DNA from: Devosia sp.
Lineage (GTDB): Bacteria > Pseudomonadota > Alphaproteobacteria > Rhizobiales > Devosiaceae
Length of the DNA: 36,629 nucleotides
Reading direction: 5' to 3'
NCBI GenBank assembly: GCA_030680995.1
Contig: JAUXUM010000078.1
Location: 1 to 36,629, forward strand
Numbering within the stretch: the first letter of the stretch is position 1; each line of letters begins with the position of its first letter. Both the position numbers and the translations under genes were made by a program. The notes below the pieces were generated by a model. The model was not told where the DNA came from. It saw only the letters and a list, made by a program, of their open reading frames with translations, and did no database searches. Positions 24,916 to 35,395 of this stretch are shown here, piece by piece.

Positions 24916-25866
24916 TTAAGCCTGTCCTTCGAAGCGTTTGATGAAGTTTTCGCCGGCGAGACCGAGCAGCTGCCGGCCAAGTTCGGCGCCGATGGCGGCC
25001 GCTTCCGCCGGTTTGCCCGTCTGGCTGGCTTCGAAACCTTCCGAGCCGTCCGGGCTGAGGATCTGGCCGTGCAGGGTGCACGAAGTTTCGTTCAATTCGG
25101 TAAACACGCCGATGGGCGTCCGGCAGGACCCGTCCAGGGTGTCGAGCAGCGCGCGTTCAGCCGTCACGGCGATGGCCGTTGCGGGATGATCGAGCACGGC
25201 AACGATCGCCGCGGTGTGTTCGTCGCCTTCCTGGATTTCGATGCCGACGGCGCCCTGGGCCGGGGCGGGCGGAAAGCGGCGCGGGTCGAGATAGCCAGTG
25301 ATCCGGTCGCTTCGCCCGAGCCGGTTGAGCCCGGCAGCGGCCAGCAGCGTGGCGTCGGCGATGCCGCGCTCGAGTTTTTCGAGCCTGGTGTCGACATTGC
25401 CGCGGAAGGGGACGATTTCGAAGTCCGGCCGATGCCGCAGCATCTGGGCGGCCCGCCGGATGGAGGAGGTGCCGAATTTGGCGCCTTGCGGCAGCTCGTC
25501 CAGCGTTGTCGCCTTGAGCGACACAAAAGCGTCGCGGATGTCCTCGCGCTCGAGAAATGCCGGCAGATAGAGGCCGTCAGGAAGCTTCGTGGCGAGATCC
25601 TTGGAGGAATGCACCCCCAGATCGATCTCGCCCGCCAGCAGGGCGGCTTCGATCTCCTTGGAGAACAGGCCCTTGCCGCCGGCCTCCGAAAGCGGCCGGT
25701 CGGTCAGCCGGTCGCCGCTGGTGGTGATCACCTGGATGGCGATGTCGGCTTCTGCCATGTGGTGGGCGGCGGCGAGCAGGCGCCGCACCAGATTGGCCTG
25801 CGCCAGCGCCAGCATGGAGCCGCGCGTTCCAATCCTGATGAATGGGGCTCGTGATTGCAATCTCAT
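24916..25866 (-). CDS. hemC: Porphobilinogen deaminase (hydroxymethylbilane synthase)
   Basis: HemC joins four porphobilinogens into hydroxymethylbilane, the step before HemD. The 316 residues contain IRIGTRGSMLALAQA at the N-terminus, the catalytic Asp90 in HSSKDLATKLPDGL, TSSIRRAAQ, and the cofactor-binding Cys248 in DGSCRTPIG. It heads the hemC-hemD-mitofilin-hemY run and is divergent from tsaD. A good -10 (TACAAT) lies so close to the ATG that the transcript could be nearly leaderless, but the matching -35 is poor, so this is tentative. Confidence 0.97.
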   Translation of the reverse strand: MRLQSRAPFIRIGTRGSMLALAQANLVRRLLAAAHHMAEADIAIQVITTSGDRLTDRPLSEAGGKGLFSKEIEAALLAGEIDLGVHSSKDLATKLPDGLYLPAFLEREDIRDAFVSLKATTLDELPQGAKFGTSSIRRAAQMLRHRPDFEIVPFRGNVDTRLEKLERGIADATLLAAAGLNRLGRSDRITGYLDPRRFPPAPAQGAVGIEIQEGDEHTAAIVAVLDHPATAIAVTAERALLDTLDGSCRTPIGVFTELNETSCTLHGQILSPDGSEGFEASQTGKPAEAAAIGAELGRQLLGLAGENFIKRFEGQA

Positions 25867-26015
25867 GCCGTCCTATTGTAGGGCAGAGTTCGTGTTGAAG
25901 ACGCGGAACTTTTTCCAATGCCGGCAAGTCCTGCGGATCGAGTGCGGGGCCCGGCATGCGGGCCACGCTCAGCTGGCGACGGCTTAGACCGTTCCTTACC
26001 ACCGGGCAAGCGCAC

Positions 26016-27074
26016 ATGAGAGTTTTGGGGATCGAGACGAGCTGCGACGAGACCGCGGCCGCCATCGTGGTGCGCGACCTGAGCGGGCGCGGCACGATCC
26101 TCTCCAATATCGTGCGCAGCCAACTTGAAGAGCACGCTGCCTTTGGCGGCGTGGTGCCCGAACTCGCGGCGCGCAGCCATGTCACCCATCTCGACCGCAT
26201 CATCGCGCGTGCCTGTGAGGCCGCGGAGGTGCCGCTCGACGAACTGGACGCGATCGCGGCAACGGCGGGGCCCGGACTTATTGGCGGCGTGCTGGTGGGC
26301 TTGACCACCGCGAAGGCATTGTCCGCCGCGCTCGGCAAGCCGCTCGTCGCGGTCAATCATCTGGAGGCGCACGCGCTGACGGCGCGCCTCACCGACGGCA
26401 TCGACTTTCCCTATCTCATGCTGCTGGTATCGGGCGGGCATAGCCAGTTCGTCCTGGTGCGCGGCGTCGGCGCCTATGAGCGCTGGGGCACGACCATCGA
26501 CGACGCGCTGGGCGAAGCCTTCGACAAGGTTGCCAAGCTGCTCGGCCTCGGGCAGCCCGGCGGACCCCAGGTCGAGACGCGGGCCCTGGACGGCGATGCC
26601 TCACGCTTCAGATTTCCGCGGCCGCTGCTCAAGGAAGACCGTCTTGATTTTTCATTTTCAGGCCTCAAGACGGCGGTGCGGCTGGCCGCCGAGGCGATCG
26701 CCCCGCTCAGCGAGCAGGACGTGGCCGACATCTGCGCGAGCTTTCAGCTGGCGGTGGCCGAGATCGTCAGCGTTCGTTCCCGCGCCGCCATCGAGCGTTT
26801 CAAGACGGAATTGCCGGAGGCGGCGCTGCGGCTGGTGGTGGCGGGCGGCGTCGCGGCCAACAGGACGATCGGCGTCGGCCTGCAGCGCGTGGCGAGGGAG
26901 TCGGGAGCGCAGCTCATCGTGCCGCCCATCGAGCTTTGCACCGATAACGGGGCCATGGTCGCCTGGGCGGGGGCCGAACGGCTGGCGCTGGGCGCGTCGG
27001 ACGGCCTCGACTTCGCCGCCAAGGCGCGCTGGCCGCTCGACAGCGCGGATATGGGGCTGACGCATGCCGTATGA
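26016..27074 (+). CDS. tsaD: tRNA N6-adenosine threonylcarbamoyltransferase TsaD
   Basis: TsaD transfers the threonylcarbamoyl group to A37 of tRNAs reading ANN codons. The track opens at 25956; the family start is [13 protein letters not shown] at ATG 26016, giving 352 aa, a normal length. Motifs include the ATP-binding [10 protein letters not shown], metal-binding NHLEAH (His115, His119), [27 protein letters not shown], and [11 protein letters not shown]. Its last 11 bases overlap the start of gpsA. TsaD works with TsaB and TsaE, which are not in the window. Confidence 0.97.
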   Translation: MRVLGIETSCDETAAAIVVRDLSGRGTILSNIVRSQLEEHAAFGGVVPELAARSHVTHLDRIIARACEAAEVPLDELDAIAATAGPGLIGGVLVGLTTAKALSAALGKPLVAVNHLEAHALTARLTDGIDFPYLMLLVSGGHSQFVLVRGVGAYERWGTTIDDALGEAFDKVAKLLGLGQPGGPQVETRALDGDASRFRFPRPLLKEDRLDFSFSGLKTAVRLAAEAIAPLSEQDVADICASFQLAVAEIVSVRSRAAIERFKTELPEAALRLVVAGGVAANRTIGVGLQRVARESGAQLIVPPIELCTDNGAMVAWAGAERLALGASDGLDFAAKARWPLDSADMGLTHAV

Positions 27075-28053
27075 CCATGTCGCGGTCATCGGCGCGGGCG
27101 CCTGGGGCACGGCTCTGGCGCAGGCGGCGGCCATGGCGGGCAGGACGGTGACGCTTGTCGGCCGCGACCGGGGGGTGGTCGAGGAGATCGCGCTGCATCA
27201 CACCAACCACGCCTATCTTCCCGGGCAGGCCCTCTCCGAGCGCATCGGTGCGACGACGCGCTTCGATGCCACTGCGGACCTCGTGATCCTCGCCGTGCCG
27301 GCACAGGCGAGCCGCGCGGCGCTCGCGGAGATCGGGCGGGAGGCGCTGGCCGGAAAGCCGGTGGTGCTCACCGCCAAGGGCCTCGAAGCCAGGACGCTGA
27401 AGCGGCAGAGCGAGGTGCTGGCGGAACTGGCGCCCGAGGCGGTGCCCTACGTCCTCTCCGGCCCGAGCTTTGCCGATGACGTCGCGGCGGGGCGGCCGAC
27501 CGCGGTGACCCTCGCTGGCGACGATGCCGATGCGACCGCCGCGATCGCCGCGGCGCTGGCCGGACCGGGCTTCCGGCCCTATGCGGCGGGCGACCGGGTC
27601 GGGGTCGAACTCGCCGGCGCCCTCAAGAATGTCTACGCGCTCGGCTGCGGGGCGGTCGAGGGCGCCGGGCTCGGGGCTTCGGCGCGGTCGGCGCTGCTGG
27701 CGCGCGGCTTTGCCGAACTCGGCAGGATCGTCGTCGCCATGGGCGGCTCGGCCTCGACGCTGACCGGCCTCGCCGGCCTCGGCGATCTGACGCTCTCCTG
27801 CACGTCCACCCATTCGCGCAACTATCAGTTCGGCATGGCGCTGGGGCGAGGCGAGCGCGTCGCAGAAATCAAGGCCCACGGCGCCAGGCTCGCCGAAGGC
27901 GTGGCGACGGCGCCGGTGGCGCAGCAGCTGGCGCGAAATCTGAGAATCGACGCGCCGCTGATCGATGCGGTAAATCTCCTGCTCGAAGGTAATTCCAGCA
28001 TCGCAACAATCGTCGCCGGCCTGATGGCACGGCCGCTCAAACGGGAGGAATGA
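27064..28053 (+). CDS. gpsA: NAD(P)H-dependent glycerol-3-phosphate dehydrogenase
   Basis: GpsA reduces dihydroxyacetone phosphate to sn-glycerol 3-phosphate for phospholipid synthesis. The 329 residues show the Rossmann motif [12 protein letters not shown] (8-19), the [11 protein letters not shown] segment carrying the catalytic Lys, [11 protein letters not shown], and [13 protein letters not shown]. The start at 27064 overlaps tsaD by 11 bp, and the next gene begins within a few bases of its stop, so tsaD-gpsA-yciI-EVE is one transcription unit in all likelihood. Confidence 0.97.
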   Translation: MPYDHVAVIGAGAWGTALAQAAAMAGRTVTLVGRDRGVVEEIALHHTNHAYLPGQALSERIGATTRFDATADLVILAVPAQASRAALAEIGREALAGKPVVLTAKGLEARTLKRQSEVLAELAPEAVPYVLSGPSFADDVAAGRPTAVTLAGDDADATAAIAAALAGPGFRPYAAGDRVGVELAGALKNVYALGCGAVEGAGLGASARSALLARGFAELGRIVVAMGGSASTLTGLAGLGDLTLSCTSTHSRNYQFGMALGRGERVAEIKAHGARLAEGVATAPVAQQLARNLRIDAPLIDAVNLLLEGNSSIATIVAGLMARPLKREE

Positions 28054-28055
28054 CA

Positions 28056-28346
28056 ATGCTCTATGCCATCATCGCCGAGGACAGGCCCAATGGGCTGGAA
28101 CACCGGCTGGCGGTGCGGCCGACGCATCTGGAGCATTTGAAGACGCTGGGCGACAAGCTGGTTTTTGCCGGGCCGTTTCTCGACGCCGACGAGAAGCCCT
28201 GCGGTTCGTTGGTGGTGATCGATGCGTCCAGCCAGGCGGAAGCCGAGGCGATGGCGGCCAAGGATCCCTTCGTTTCTCAAGGAGTCTTCGGGCGCTACGA
28301 AGTGCGGCGCTGGAACTGGGGCATCAACAACCCGGCGGGGCGGTGA
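28056..28346 (+). CDS. YciI family protein
   Basis: A 96-residue protein of the ferredoxin-like YciI family: MLYAIIAEDRPNGLEHRLAVRPTHLEHLKTLGDKLVFAGPFLD, with the conserved His and Asp of a putative active site, followed by GSLVVIDASSQAEAEAMAAKDPFV. Function of this family is not established. The track starts at ATG 28050, but GGGAGG lies only one base before it; ATG 28056 has a proper seven-base spacing, so I chose that. It follows gpsA directly. Confidence 0.9.
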   Translation: MLYAIIAEDRPNGLEHRLAVRPTHLEHLKTLGDKLVFAGPFLDADEKPCGSLVVIDASSQAEAEAMAAKDPFVSQGVFGRYEVRRWNWGINNPAGR

Positions 28347-28348
28347 TC

Positions 28349-28771
28349 ATGGCGCATTGGCTGATGAAATCGGAGCCCGACACGTTGTCCTACCAAGACG
28401 TCGTCAGGAAGGGCGTGCCGGAGGAATGGCACGGCGTGCGCAACTACGCCGCTCGCAACAACATGCGCACCATGCAGCCCGGCGACGAGTGCTTCTTCTA
28501 TCATTCCGTGCAGGGCAAGGAGATTGTCGGGATCGTCAAGGTGGTCAAGCTCGCCCACCCCGATTCCACCGCCGAGATCAAGGACGGCAAGGTGGTCTGG
28601 GAATGCGTCGACATATTGCCGGTGAAGGCGCTGCCGCGGCCGGTGACGCTGGAGGAGGTCAAGACCACGCCGGGTCTCGAGGCCATGGCCCTGATCCGGC
28701 TGTCTAGGCTTTCGGTACAACCGGTCACCGATGTCGAATGGGACATTGTCTGCAAGATGGGCGGGCTCTGA
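28349..28771 (+). CDS. EVE domain-containing protein
   Basis: A 140-residue stand-alone EVE (PUA-like, YTH-related) domain: HWLMKSEPDTLSYQDVV at the start, WHGVRNYAARNNMRTMQPGDECFFYHS in the centre and LIRLSRLSVQPVTDVEWDIVC at the end. EVE proteins resemble YTH modified-nucleotide readers and are thought to bind modified bases; the ligand here is unknown. ATG 28349 is preferred over GTG 28343, which overlaps the yciI stop. The gene ends the tsaD-gpsA-yciI cluster, a common arrangement in the group. Confidence 0.93.
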   Translation: MAHWLMKSEPDTLSYQDVVRKGVPEEWHGVRNYAARNNMRTMQPGDECFFYHSVQGKEIVGIVKVVKLAHPDSTAEIKDGKVVWECVDILPVKALPRPVTLEEVKTTPGLEAMALIRLSRLSVQPVTDVEWDIVCKMGGL

Positions 28772-28872
28772 TCGCCGCCGCGCGCATTGATCGATTTCTA
28801 CTATTGGCCATGGGACTTTGTGCCTAATCTCCCGGGGTGCTCCGGTCCGGAGCCGATCGAAGGGGTGAAAGC

Positions 28873-29277
28873 ATGACGCATTTCGCAGTGAACTGGCTCG
28901 CCGTGATCGTCGCGACAGTGGCGAGCATGGCGCTGGGTTTCGCCTGGTACATGCTGCTGGCCAGGCAGTGGATGGCGGCGGTCGGCAAGACGCGGGAAGA
29001 ACTGCAGCCAAACGACCCCACGCCCTACATCTGGTCGGTCATCGTGCAGTTGGTGATGGCCTATTTCATCGCACTGCTGACGCCCGTCCTGTTCGGGGCG
29101 ACCAATGTGGTCAACGGCATCTTGTGCGGGGCCAATATGTGGCTCGGTTTCGTCATCACCTCGATGGTTCTGAACCACCGCTACCAGGGCGCCAAATGGA
29201 GCCTCACCCTGATCGATGGCGGCTACCTTCTGGGTGTGCTGATCGTCCAGGGGATCGTCATCGGCCTCTTCGGCTAG
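28873..29277 (+). CDS. DUF1761 family membrane protein
   Basis: A 134-residue protein with four hydrophobic segments: VNWLAVIVATVASMALGFAWY, IWSVIVQLVMAYFIALLTPVLFG, GILCGANMWLGFVITSMVL and a C-terminal GGYLLGVLIVQGIVIGLF. The WY residues in helix one and the Trp/Asn-rich loop fit DUF1761, a family of unknown function. The track opens at 28837, but GGGGTGAAAGC precedes ATG 28873. It faces the DUF1674 gene on the opposite strand, 11 bp away. Confidence 0.85.
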   Translation: MTHFAVNWLAVIVATVASMALGFAWYMLLARQWMAAVGKTREELQPNDPTPYIWSVIVQLVMAYFIALLTPVLFGATNVVNGILCGANMWLGFVITSMVLNHRYQGAKWSLTLIDGGYLLGVLIVQGIVIGLFG

Positions 29278-29288
29278 CTGTCCCAAGC

Positions 29289-29492
29289 TCAAAAGTCGCT
29301 GGTCAGGCCCTTGATCTCCCAGTCGCCATAGCGGGCCGGGTCGAGCCCGCCGCGGCCGCCCTCTTCCCTGGGCGCCGCCGCGGCCTTCTCGTCGATCGCC
29401 TTCCGCCGGGCGGCCGCCTCGGCGAGGGCGCGCCGGGCCGCCGGCGAGGGGTTCGCCTTTTCGAGCGGCCCGGGCTTGGTCTCTTCGGTCAT
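29289..29492 (-). CDS. DUF1674 / SDHAF4-like succinate dehydrogenase assembly factor
   Basis: A 67-residue soluble protein that ends in GRGGLDPARYGDWEIKGLTSDF, the diagnostic C-terminus of the DUF1674/SDHAF4 family. SDHAF4 helps flavinylated SdhA mature before complex II assembly; whether the bacterial version does the same is inference. The N-terminus is charged and probably disordered. The track opens at 29558 with a CxxC-containing extension, but the family starts near MTEETKPGPLEK, so I use ATG 29492. No sdh genes are nearby. It is divergent from htpX. Confidence 0.85.
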   Translation of the reverse strand: MTEETKPGPLEKANPSPAARRALAEAAARRKAIDEKAAAAPREEGGRGGLDPARYGDWEIKGLTSDF

Positions 29493-29601
29493 CGGCACAT
29501 CCGCGAGCGTTACAGTTTGGCCACACGCCTTGCAGGGAACCTGGGCGCACACCATCATATTGGGAGACTGAATCAGGTTTCGAGGTCAAGACAAAGGCAA
29601 G

Positions 29602-30585
29602 ATGCTCAACTTCTTTCGCACCGGTGTGCTGCTCGCGGCCCTCACCGCCCTGTTCATGGCCGTCGGCTATCTCATCGGCGGCAGCAACGGCATGACGATC
29701 GCCTTCGGGATCGCCGCGGTCACCAACCTCATCGGCTACTGGAACTCGGACAGGCTGGTGCTGGCGATGCAGCAGGCCCACGAGGTCAGCCCGCGCAGCG
29801 CTCCCGATCTTTACCGGATGGTGGAGGGCCTCGCCCACCGCGCCGGCATCCCCATGCCGAAAATCTATCTCATCGACACCGACCAGCCCAATGCGTTCGC
29901 CACCGGCCGCAACCCGCGGCACGCCGCGGTCGCCGTGTCGAGCGGCCTGTTGCGTCATCTCGAACCGCAGGAGGTGGCCGCGGTCATCGCGCACGAGATG
30001 GCCCATATCCGCAGCCGCGATACGCTGACCATGACGGTCACGGCGACTTTGGCCGGCGCCATCTCGATGCTGGCGCAATTCGGGCTGTTCTTCGGCGGCG
30101 GCAACAGCCGCGACAACCCGCTGGGCTTCGTCGGCACGCTGCTGATGGTGTTCCTTGCCCCGGTCGCGGCCATGGTGGTGCAGATGGCGGTGAGCCGGAC
30201 CCGCGAATATCAGGCCGATCGCGACGGCGCCGAGATTTCGGGCGATCCGCTGGCCCTGGCCTCGGCGCTCGCCAGGATCTCGCAATTGGCCCATCGCACG
30301 GTCAATGTCGCGGCCGAGCGCAATCCGGCGATGGCCCATCTGTATATCTTCAACCCGCTCTCGGGCGCGCGGATGGACAATCTCTTTTCCACCCATCCGG
30401 ACGTCGGCAACCGGATTGTCGCGCTGCGGAAGATGGGGGCCGAAATGCAGGTCGACCGCACCGGACACCGGCCTGGGCCGCGCGCTCAGGCAAGCCACGT
30501 CGCGCCACGAAGCGGCGGCGGCTGGCGTGTGCCGCCGATCGGGGGTAGTGAAGGCCGCGGTGGCCAGCGCGGCCCCTGGGGCTGA
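29602..30585 (+). CDS. htpX: Membrane zinc metalloprotease HtpX
   Basis: HtpX is an inner-membrane M48 protease for damaged membrane proteins. The 327 residues have two N-terminal membrane helices (about 6-24, 32-46), the zinc motif HEMAH (131-135), the third ligand Glu202 in [13 protein letters not shown], and two further helices between them. The C-terminus after about residue 285 is low-complexity, Gly/Arg-rich and longer than in enterobacterial HtpX. The rsmB start lies three bases after its stop, suggesting co-transcription. Confidence 0.96.
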   Translation: MLNFFRTGVLLAALTALFMAVGYLIGGSNGMTIAFGIAAVTNLIGYWNSDRLVLAMQQAHEVSPRSAPDLYRMVEGLAHRAGIPMPKIYLIDTDQPNAFATGRNPRHAAVAVSSGLLRHLEPQEVAAVIAHEMAHIRSRDTLTMTVTATLAGAISMLAQFGLFFGGGNSRDNPLGFVGTLLMVFLAPVAAMVVQMAVSRTREYQADRDGAEISGDPLALASALARISQLAHRTVNVAAERNPAMAHLYIFNPLSGARMDNLFSTHPDVGNRIVALRKMGAEMQVDRTGHRPGPRAQASHVAPRSGGGWRVPPIGGSEGRGGQRGPWG

Positions 30586-30588
30586 TCG

Positions 30589-31902
30589 TTGGCAAAAGCA
30601 AAAAACCCGCCGGGGCTCCCGCTCCGGCTTCTCGGCGCGACGCGGCTTCGCGATGTTCTCTCGGGAAGCAGTTTCACCCCGTTTTCCGCCGCCGAGATAG
30701 CAGATGGACGCGACCGGGCGCTGGCCAACCGGCTGGTGACCACGGCGCTGCGGCGGCACGGGCATTTGACTCTGGTGATCGGGCATCTGCTGGACCGCGG
30801 CATTCCCAAAAAGAGCGGCACCTTTGAAGCGGTGCTGCGCTTGAGCCTGGGCCAGTTGCTCTATCTGCCGGAACTCGGCGACCACAGCGCCCTCTATCTT
30901 GCGGTCGAGGCGGTCAAGCGCGACACCAGGGCCCAGCATCTGGCGGGCCTGATGAACGCGGCGCTGCGGCGGGCACAAGCAGAGGCCGAGACGCTGCGCG
31001 AGGCCCCCAAGGAGCTGCTTTTCCCCGAAACCCTGCGCCGGCAGTGGCTCGCCACCTACGGTCCGGAAGCGGTAGCGGCCTTCGCCGACGCACTGCTCGC
31101 CGGCGCGCCGCTCGACCTCACGCTCAAGGACGACTATCCGGCGCTGATCGAGCTGCTTGCCGCCAGGCCGCTGTTTGCCGATACCGTACGCGTGGCCATC
31201 CGCGACAAGCCGGTCGAACAATTGCCCGGCTATGCGGAGGGGCGCTGGTGGGTGCAGGATGCCGCGGCGGCGCTGCCGGCACGGCTGATGACGCTCGAAA
31301 AGGGCGCGCGCGTGCTTGATCTTTGTGCGGCTCCCGGCGGCAAGACGGCGCAATTGATCAAGGCGGGATACGAGGTCACCGCGCTCGACAATGACGCCGC
31401 CCGCATCCTGCGCCTTTCGGAGAATCTGCGACGCCTCGGCTATTGGGCAACGCCGGTCACTGCCGACGGCACTTCGTACAGGCCGGCGGAACCCTTCGAC
31501 GGCGTGCTGCTCGACGCGCCGTGCTCGGCCACCGGTACCTTCCGGCGCCATCCGGAGGTCGTCTGGCACCGCCAGGCGGCCGATATCGCCGGCAGGGTGG
31601 CCCTTCAGCGCCGGTTCATCTCCAATGCGGTCGACTGCCTAAAATCGAACGGAGTTCTCGTCTACTGCGTCTGTTCGCTGGAGCCTGCGGAAGGGGAAGG
31701 ACAGCTCCGCTGGATAGCGGAGAATTGTCCGCTGCTCGAACCGCATCCGGTCGGACCGGAAGAATTCGCTGGGCCGCCAGGCGCGCTCACGGCTTCCGGT
31801 TGCGTGCGCACCCATCCCGGCATGGCGGTCGGGCAGGGGGATCGAGGGGACGAAGACGGCACGCTGGATGGATTCTTCATCGCGCGGTTCCGTCGTCGTT
31901 GA
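30589..31902 (+). CDS. rsmB: RsmB/NOP family 16S rRNA m5C methyltransferase
   Basis: SAM-dependent RNA cytosine-5 methyltransferase, most like RsmB (16S C967). The N-terminal NusB-like domain (about 15-135) is followed by the methyltransferase domain with SAM motif DLCAAPGGKT (244-253), DAPCSATGTFRRHPEV (Cys312) and catalytic Cys362 in VYCVCSLEPAEGE. The start appears to be TTG at 30589, eight bases after GGGG; no in-frame ATG occurs before residue 122, and the first 30 residues look genuine. 437 aa in total. It belongs to the rsmB-heparinase-purH arrangement. Confidence 0.93.
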   Translation: MAKAKNPPGLPLRLLGATRLRDVLSGSSFTPFSAAEIADGRDRALANRLVTTALRRHGHLTLVIGHLLDRGIPKKSGTFEAVLRLSLGQLLYLPELGDHSALYLAVEAVKRDTRAQHLAGLMNAALRRAQAEAETLREAPKELLFPETLRRQWLATYGPEAVAAFADALLAGAPLDLTLKDDYPALIELLAARPLFADTVRVAIRDKPVEQLPGYAEGRWWVQDAAAALPARLMTLEKGARVLDLCAAPGGKTAQLIKAGYEVTALDNDAARILRLSENLRRLGYWATPVTADGTSYRPAEPFDGVLLDAPCSATGTFRRHPEVVWHRQAADIAGRVALQRRFISNAVDCLKSNGVLVYCVCSLEPAEGEGQLRWIAENCPLLEPHPVGPEEFAGPPGALTASGCVRTHPGMAVGQGDRGDEDGTLDGFFIARFRRR

Positions 31903-31992
31903 TAGGTTAAGTGTTTGTTACCTTGGGGCTTGGCAACGGCTTGCTTGCGCCGTATCAGGGGGCGGGGGCCGCAAGGGTGCGAGGACGAGTAT

Positions 31993-33630
31993 TTGGCAAA
32001 TTCGATGCGTTTCCTCGCGCGCACTACCCTCCTGGGAGTGGCCGACTACGCGGTAACCATGCCGATCATCCGCTGGACCTGGACCGGCCCGGCCAGTGAC
32101 GAATGGGTCGGCGCGCTTGGCGAATTCCGGCCGACGGACCGCGAGACCGTGCTCGAAATGATGCAGGGTCGATACCTGTTCTCGTCCAAGCTCGTCGACA
32201 CGAATGGCGCCTCGCCTTTTGCCGTGCAGGTCGAGCATGGCGATTGGCTCGATGACCTGCAGGCCTTTGCCTGGCTTCGCCATTTCCGCGATGCTCGAAG
32301 CGAGGAGGAACGCCGTTTCGCGCGGGCGCTGACGCTTGACTGGATCGGCCGGGAAGGGGCGTTCGATCGCGACATCTGGGCGCCTTCCCTCTGCGCCCGC
32401 CGCGTCCTCAACTGGCTTCGGCATTTCAACATCCTGGTCGAAGGCGCGAGCATGGAGCAGACCGCCACCATCGCCCGCTCGCTCAGCACTCAAATCCAGT
32501 CGCTCCGCCTGCGCGGCGTGTTGGCCAGCGAGCCGGTCGACGCGCTGCTCGCCGCAATTGCCATGGTCGGGGTGGCGCTCTGCGGCGAGAGCAGCGAGAC
32601 CGAGCTCAATGCCCGGCTCCGCCGCGTGCATCGGTTGCTGGAGCGGCAGATCGACGATGACGGGCTGCACCGCTCGCGCTGTGCCAAAGTCCAGGTGCAG
32701 ATCCTGGTCGAGCTCATCACCGTCAAGCAGGCGCTGCGGCGCAACCAGGAACAATACGCCAATGAGTTCACCGAACTGCTCGAGAGCATGCACAGGGCTC
32801 TCGACGCCATTTCGCTGGGCACCGGGGAGCCCGCCTATTTCAACGGCACCGGCCAGATGGCGCACGACCTGGTCGTTGCGGTGCAGGCCCAGAATCCGGC
32901 CCGTGCGCGTGCCACCGGCGTCGCGGGTGGCTATGGCAGGCTGATATCGGGGCGGTCCATCGTCGTCGCCGACAGCGGGCTGGTGTCGCCGCCCGAATAT
33001 AGCCGCAACGCCCATGCGAGCGCACTCGCCTTCGAATTCAGCCACGGGCGCGATCTCGTGGTCTGCAATTGCGGGCCGGCTCCGACCGGCATGGAGAACA
33101 ACCGCCACCTGTTTCGCCACGGCATTGCCCATTCGGCGCCGACCATCAACGCGCTCTCGGCGGCCAGCATTGCCGTCTCCGGGCCGCTGGCGGGACGGCT
33201 GATGCCGATCGGCGCGCCGGCCGCGATCGAGGCCGATGAGGCCGACCAGTCCCTGACACTGGTGACGCATGGCTATGAGGACCGCTTCGGCGTCGCCATC
33301 AAGCGCAATTTGACGCTCCTTGCCGAGGGCAAGACGCTGGTCGGCCAGGATACGCTGATGCGTACGGGCGGCCGCGTTTCCGGGGCCTGCGCCATCCGCT
33401 TCCATCTGGCACACCAGACCGAGGTGGTCGAGGGCGAAGACCTCATCCGGCTCAAGCTCAGTTCCGGCGCCATCTGGACCTTCCTTTGGGAAGGGGCCGA
33501 GATGCGGGTCGAGGACAGCGTGCGGCAATCGGCCTATTTCGGGTTCCACCGCACCAGGCAGATCGTGCTCGACGCCCTGGTGGCCGATGCCGAGGAGATT
33601 AGCTGGATCTTCACGCTCGAGGAGAGCTGA
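31993..33630 (+). CDS. Heparinase II/III family protein
   Basis: An alpha/alpha-toroid plus beta-sandwich protein of the heparinase II/III family. The N-terminal half is helical ([47 protein letters not shown]), and the C-terminal half carries [51 protein letters not shown] and [12 protein letters not shown]. The enzyme class cleaves uronic-acid polysaccharides, but in this group the gene is a conserved neighbour of rsmB and purH with no known substrate. No signal peptide is evident. Start is uncertain: TTG 31993 has GAGGA at good spacing (545 aa); ATG 32005 is the alternative. Confidence 0.88.
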   Translation: MANSMRFLARTTLLGVADYAVTMPIIRWTWTGPASDEWVGALGEFRPTDRETVLEMMQGRYLFSSKLVDTNGASPFAVQVEHGDWLDDLQAFAWLRHFRDARSEEERRFARALTLDWIGREGAFDRDIWAPSLCARRVLNWLRHFNILVEGASMEQTATIARSLSTQIQSLRLRGVLASEPVDALLAAIAMVGVALCGESSETELNARLRRVHRLLERQIDDDGLHRSRCAKVQVQILVELITVKQALRRNQEQYANEFTELLESMHRALDAISLGTGEPAYFNGTGQMAHDLVVAVQAQNPARARATGVAGGYGRLISGRSIVVADSGLVSPPEYSRNAHASALAFEFSHGRDLVVCNCGPAPTGMENNRHLFRHGIAHSAPTINALSAASIAVSGPLAGRLMPIGAPAAIEADEADQSLTLVTHGYEDRFGVAIKRNLTLLAEGKTLVGQDTLMRTGGRVSGACAIRFHLAHQTEVVEGEDLIRLKLSSGAIWTFLWEGAEMRVEDSVRQSAYFGFHRTRQIVLDALVADAEEISWIFTLEES

Positions 33631-33739
33631 GGGACGGCCTCCCGCGGCGCCGCATGAGCGGGGAGCGCAGAAGGGCCGTTCACATCCGCGTTTGGCCATG
33701 CTAGCCAGCGCGCGACGGCAAACGGCGCGAGGAAAAGCG

Positions 33740-35332
33740 ATGTCCGACGGCAAGACGGTTCCCATCAAGCGCGCGCTGCTTTCGGTCTTCGACAAGACCG
33801 GCATGGCTGATTTCGCCAGGGAGCTGGCGCGGCTCGGCGTCGAACTGGTGTCGACGGGCGGCACCGCGAAACTGATCGCCGAGACCGGCGCCGCCGTCCG
33901 CGACATCGCCGATCTCACCGGCTTTCCCGAGATGATGGACGGGCGGGTCAAGACGCTGCACCCCAAGGTGCATGGCGGGTTGCTGGCGGTGCGCGACAAG
34001 GCTGATCACCAGGCTTCGATGGAGGAGCACGAGATCGCGCCCATCGATCTGGTCGTGGTCAATCTCTATCCGTTCGAAGCGACCATCGCCAAGGGCGCCG
34101 GCTACGAGGAAACGATCGAGAACATCGATATCGGCGGACCGGCGATGATCCGCTCGGCGGCCAAGAACCACGCCTATGTGACGGTGGTGGTCGATCCGGG
34201 CGACTATGAGCAGGTGCTCGAGGCCATCCGGCAGACGGGCGGGGTTCCGTACGAGACCCGGCAAAAGCTGGCGGCCAAGGCCTACGCCCGCACCTCCGCC
34301 TATGACGCCGTTATTTCGAGCTGGTTCGCCGATACCCTCGCCTACAGGGAGCTGCCGTTCCGCACCTTCTCGGGCCACCTGCGGGAAGTGATGCGCTACG
34401 GCGAAAACCCGCATCAATGGGCCGCCTTCTACGCGACCGGCGAGAACCGCCCCGGCGTCGCCACCGCCACGCAGGCGCAGGGCAAGTCGCTCTCGTACAA
34501 CAATCTCAACGACACCGATGCCGCCTTCGAATTGATCTGCGAATTCGATCCGAAGGCTTCCGCCGCGGTGGCCATCATCAAGCACGCCAATCCCTGCGGA
34601 TTGGGGCTTGGCGAGACACTGACGGAGGCCTATCGCAAGGCGTTGAGGACCGATCCGGTCAGCGCCTTCGGCGGCATCGTCGCGCTCAACCGGCCGATCG
34701 ACGCCGAGGTGGCGACCGAGATCGTCAAGGTCTTCACCGAGGTGATCGTCGCGCCCAGCGCCACGGCCGAAGCCATGCAGATCTTCGCCAACAAGAAGAA
34801 CCTCCGGCTGCTGCTCACCGAGGGCCTTGCCGATCCCAAGGCCGAGGGGCTGACCGTCCGCTCTGTTTCCGGCGGGCTTTTGGTGCAGTCGCGCGACAAC
34901 CGCAACGTTGACGATTGCGATCTCGGGGTGGTGACCAAACGGGCGCCGACCGAGACCGAAATGGCCGATCTCAAGATCGCCGCCAAGGTCGCCAAGCACG
35001 TCAAATCCAACGCCATCGTCTACGTCAAGGACGGCGCGACCGTCGGGATCGGCGCGGGGCAGATGAGCCGGGTGGATTCAAGCCGGATCGCCCACCGCAA
35101 GGCGCGGGACGCCGCGGCGGCCGCGGGGATCGCCGAGTCGCTGACCAAAGGATCGGTCGTGGCGTCGGACGCCTTCTTCCCCTTTGCCGACGGGCTGATG
35201 GCGGCCGTCGAGGCCGGCGCCACCGCCGTGATCCAGCCGGGCGGCTCGATCCGGGACGACGAAGTGATCGCTGCGGCCGACGCGGCCGGGATCGCGATGG
35301 TCTTTACCGGCATGCGGCATTTCCGGCACTGA
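33740..35332 (+). CDS. purH: Bifunctional AICAR formyltransferase/IMP cyclohydrolase
   Basis: PurH catalyses the last two steps of IMP synthesis. The track opens at 33587; the family start is [21 protein letters not shown] at ATG 33740, with GAGGAAAAGC upstream, giving 530 aa. The N-terminal IMP cyclohydrolase domain has STGGTAK and [13 protein letters not shown]; the transformylase domain has KHANPCG and the C-terminal [10 protein letters not shown]. About 110 bp separate it from the heparinase gene, and I see no riboswitch or purine operator there. It is convergent with the glutamate dehydrogenase gene. Confidence 0.97.
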   Translation: MSDGKTVPIKRALLSVFDKTGMADFARELARLGVELVSTGGTAKLIAETGAAVRDIADLTGFPEMMDGRVKTLHPKVHGGLLAVRDKADHQASMEEHEIAPIDLVVVNLYPFEATIAKGAGYEETIENIDIGGPAMIRSAAKNHAYVTVVVDPGDYEQVLEAIRQTGGVPYETRQKLAAKAYARTSAYDAVISSWFADTLAYRELPFRTFSGHLREVMRYGENPHQWAAFYATGENRPGVATATQAQGKSLSYNNLNDTDAAFELICEFDPKASAAVAIIKHANPCGLGLGETLTEAYRKALRTDPVSAFGGIVALNRPIDAEVATEIVKVFTEVIVAPSATAEAMQIFANKKNLRLLLTEGLADPKAEGLTVRSVSGGLLVQSRDNRNVDDCDLGVVTKRAPTETEMADLKIAAKVAKHVKSNAIVYVKDGATVGIGAGQMSRVDSSRIAHRKARDAAAAAGIAESLTKGSVVASDAFFPFADGLMAAVEAGATAVIQPGGSIRDDEVIAAADAAGIAMVFTGMRHFRH

Positions 35333-35347
35333 GATTCTGGTTCGGCG

Positions 35348-35395
35348 CCCGAGTGGTTCGACAAGCTCGGGACGAGGTCCGCGCCTGTCAGGCGC
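35348..35395. repeat. Dyads between convergent purH and gdh
   Basis: CCCGAG and CTCGGG pair across TGGTTCGACAAG (35348-35371). The TTCGACAAGCTC core resembles a short repeat common in alphaproteobacterial intergenic regions (recalled, not checked). A second dyad, GCGCCTG-T-CAGGCGC (35381-35395), overlaps the gdh stop codon. Either might act as a bidirectional terminator, though no T runs are present. Confidence 0.35.

Noticed and set aside
29493-29558. N-terminal CxxC extension of the DUF1674 protein
   Set aside because: The family starts at the downstream ATG, and a single CxxC pair cannot form a zinc ribbon.
28801-31569. 922-aa minus-strand ORF
   Set aside because: It is antisense to DUF1761, htpX and rsmB, shows no family motif and is rich in Arg, Gln, His and Ala, as expected for a shadow frame in GC-rich DNA.
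33631-33739. Riboswitch or purine operator before purH
   Set aside because: I searched the 109 bp by eye and found no conserved aptamer core or clear dyad.
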